From Achromobacter sp. HZ34 (GTDB taxonomy: Bacteria; Pseudomonadota; Gammaproteobacteria; Burkholderiales; Burkholderiaceae_B), in assembly GCF_002209485.1 (NCBI RefSeq), contig NZ_NJIX01000007.1, positions 248,001 through 312,000 of the forward strand: a DNA stretch of 64,000 bases, given 5' to 3'. The notes under the pieces were generated by a model, which did no database searches, had not been told where the DNA came from, and saw nothing but the letters and a program-made list of their open reading frames with translations. This document shows, piece by piece, positions 63,477 to 64,000 of this stretch. The translations under genes and the position numbers were made by a program. Numbering within the stretch: the first letter of the stretch is position 1; every line of letters begins with the position of its first letter.

Positions 63477-64000
63477 TGCGTAGTGTGATTGCCCCCCGTG
63501 CCGCCTGGCGCGGCGTCCTGTCCGCAGCCCTGGTGGCGATTTATGCCGCGACACCGTTGCCAGCCTGGTCCGCTGATACGCCCGCCAAGGGTGCTGCAAA
63601 GCCAGCGGCAACCTCGCGTGGCAAGGCCCCCGCGCCGGCGGAAGCCGCTCCCCCGGCACCGCCGCCCGAGCAATTCGCCGATGGCATCGCCGCGGTCGTC
63701 AACAAGGACGTGATCACCCTGCGCGAAGTGCGCGACGCGACCCAGGCCGCCATGGGCGACCTGACCCGCCAGAAGATCCAGCTGCCGCCGCAGGACGTGC
63801 TGCAGCGCCAGGTTCTTCAACGCCTGATCATGCAGCGCCTGCAGCGCCAGGAAGCCGCGCGCATGAACATCAAGGTCGACCAGTCCACGGTCGATCAGGC
63901 CATCAATACGGTGGCCGCGCGCAACAAGATTTCCATGGATCAGCTGCGCAAGGAAGTCGAAAAGAGCGGTATCAGCTGGGAAACGTATCGGCGCAACATC
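63473..64000 (+). CDS. surA: Periplasmic chaperone / peptidyl-prolyl isomerase SurA, N-terminal part (runs off the window)
   Basis: The visible 176 codons start at an ATG (63473) that overlaps the lptD stop as ATGA and follows AAAGG by five bases. A signal peptide ends near residue 34 (LPAWSADT). The SurA N-terminal chaperone domain then begins (FADGIAAVVNKDVITLREV, VLQRLIMQRLQRQEAARMNIKV). An Ala/Pro-rich linker of about 30 residues separates them. SurA escorts outer-membrane proteins, including LptD, to the BAM complex, so the coupling is functional. The parvulin domains lie outside the window. Confidence 0.95.
   Translation, partial: MMRSVIAPRAAWRGVLSAALVAIYAATPLPAWSADTPAKGAAKPAATSRGKAPAPAEAAPPAPPPEQFADGIAAVVNKDVITLREVRDATQAAMGDLTRQKIQLPPQDVLQRQVLQRLIMQRLQRQEAARMNIKVDQSTVDQAINTVAARNKISMDQLRKEVEKSGISWETYRRNI

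Overview
The window is GC-rich (roughly two thirds G+C by eye), densely coded DNA from a betaproteobacterium of the family Alcaligenaceae, most likely Bordetella or a close relative such as Achromobacter. The reasons are the gene order dapB-bamE-fur-recN-nadK-hrcA-hemH-grpE-dnaK-dnaJ, the amgK-murU block divergent from lptD-surA, and seven periplasmic binding proteins of the Bug (Bordetella uptake gene, TctC) family, whose expansion is a hallmark of this group. No transposase, integrase, phage gene, CRISPR array or rRNA was seen. The only tRNA is tRNA-Gly(GCC) at 39689-39764. No gene-free stretch is longer than about 300 bases.

Layout. 1-16.6 kb is accessory metabolism and regulation: the start of a hydantoinase/oxoprolinase gene, a DUF2167-like membrane protein, a fused two-module ABC transporter divergent from a LysR regulator, a MocR-type regulator divergent from a flavin reductase, an HPP/CBS membrane protein, an AraC regulator divergent from a TonB receptor with a Fur-like box, and a TPR/winged-helix protein next to a small beta-propeller. 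16.7-22.8 kb is a D-amino-acid cluster: an unknown protein, a TetR regulator, a DadA-like dehydrogenase, a peptide-type binding protein and a D-aminoacylase. 22.8-27.1 kb is a classic fecI-fecR-TonB receptor iron system with a Fur box.

27.3-33.6 kb is a leftward operon of MmgE/PrpD, OB-fold protein, thiolase, class III CoA-transferase and two Bug proteins. It has a pair of palindromic operators 20 bp apart and an adjacent IclR regulator. 34.7-39.5 kb is a second IclR regulator divergent from a rightward operon of RraA-like aldolase, SMP-30 lactonase, Bug protein, NIPSNAP protein and HpcH/HpaI aldolase. Both look like uptake-plus-catabolism units for unknown organic acids.

39.7-52.8 kb is core genome: tRNA-Gly, murB, dapB, bamE, fur, recN, nadK, hrcA, hemH, a 56-codon PASDP-motif protein behind a start-sequestering hairpin, and the heat-shock genes grpE, a thioredoxin-like gene, dnaK and dnaJ. 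Heat-shock sigma-32 promoters precede grpE and dnaK.

53.0-57.3 kb is the most unusual part: four tandem bug paralogues. Each is preceded by the same two-block element (GGAACY, 14-15 bases, YCTAC), which resembles an ECF-sigma promoter. Copies 1 and 3 appear to have lost working signal peptides and copy 1 is also short at its C-terminus. A cytochrome b561 gene follows. 58.1-64 kb returns to envelope functions: a DUF6776-like coiled-coil protein, murU and amgK (peptidoglycan recycling), lptD and the beginning of surA.
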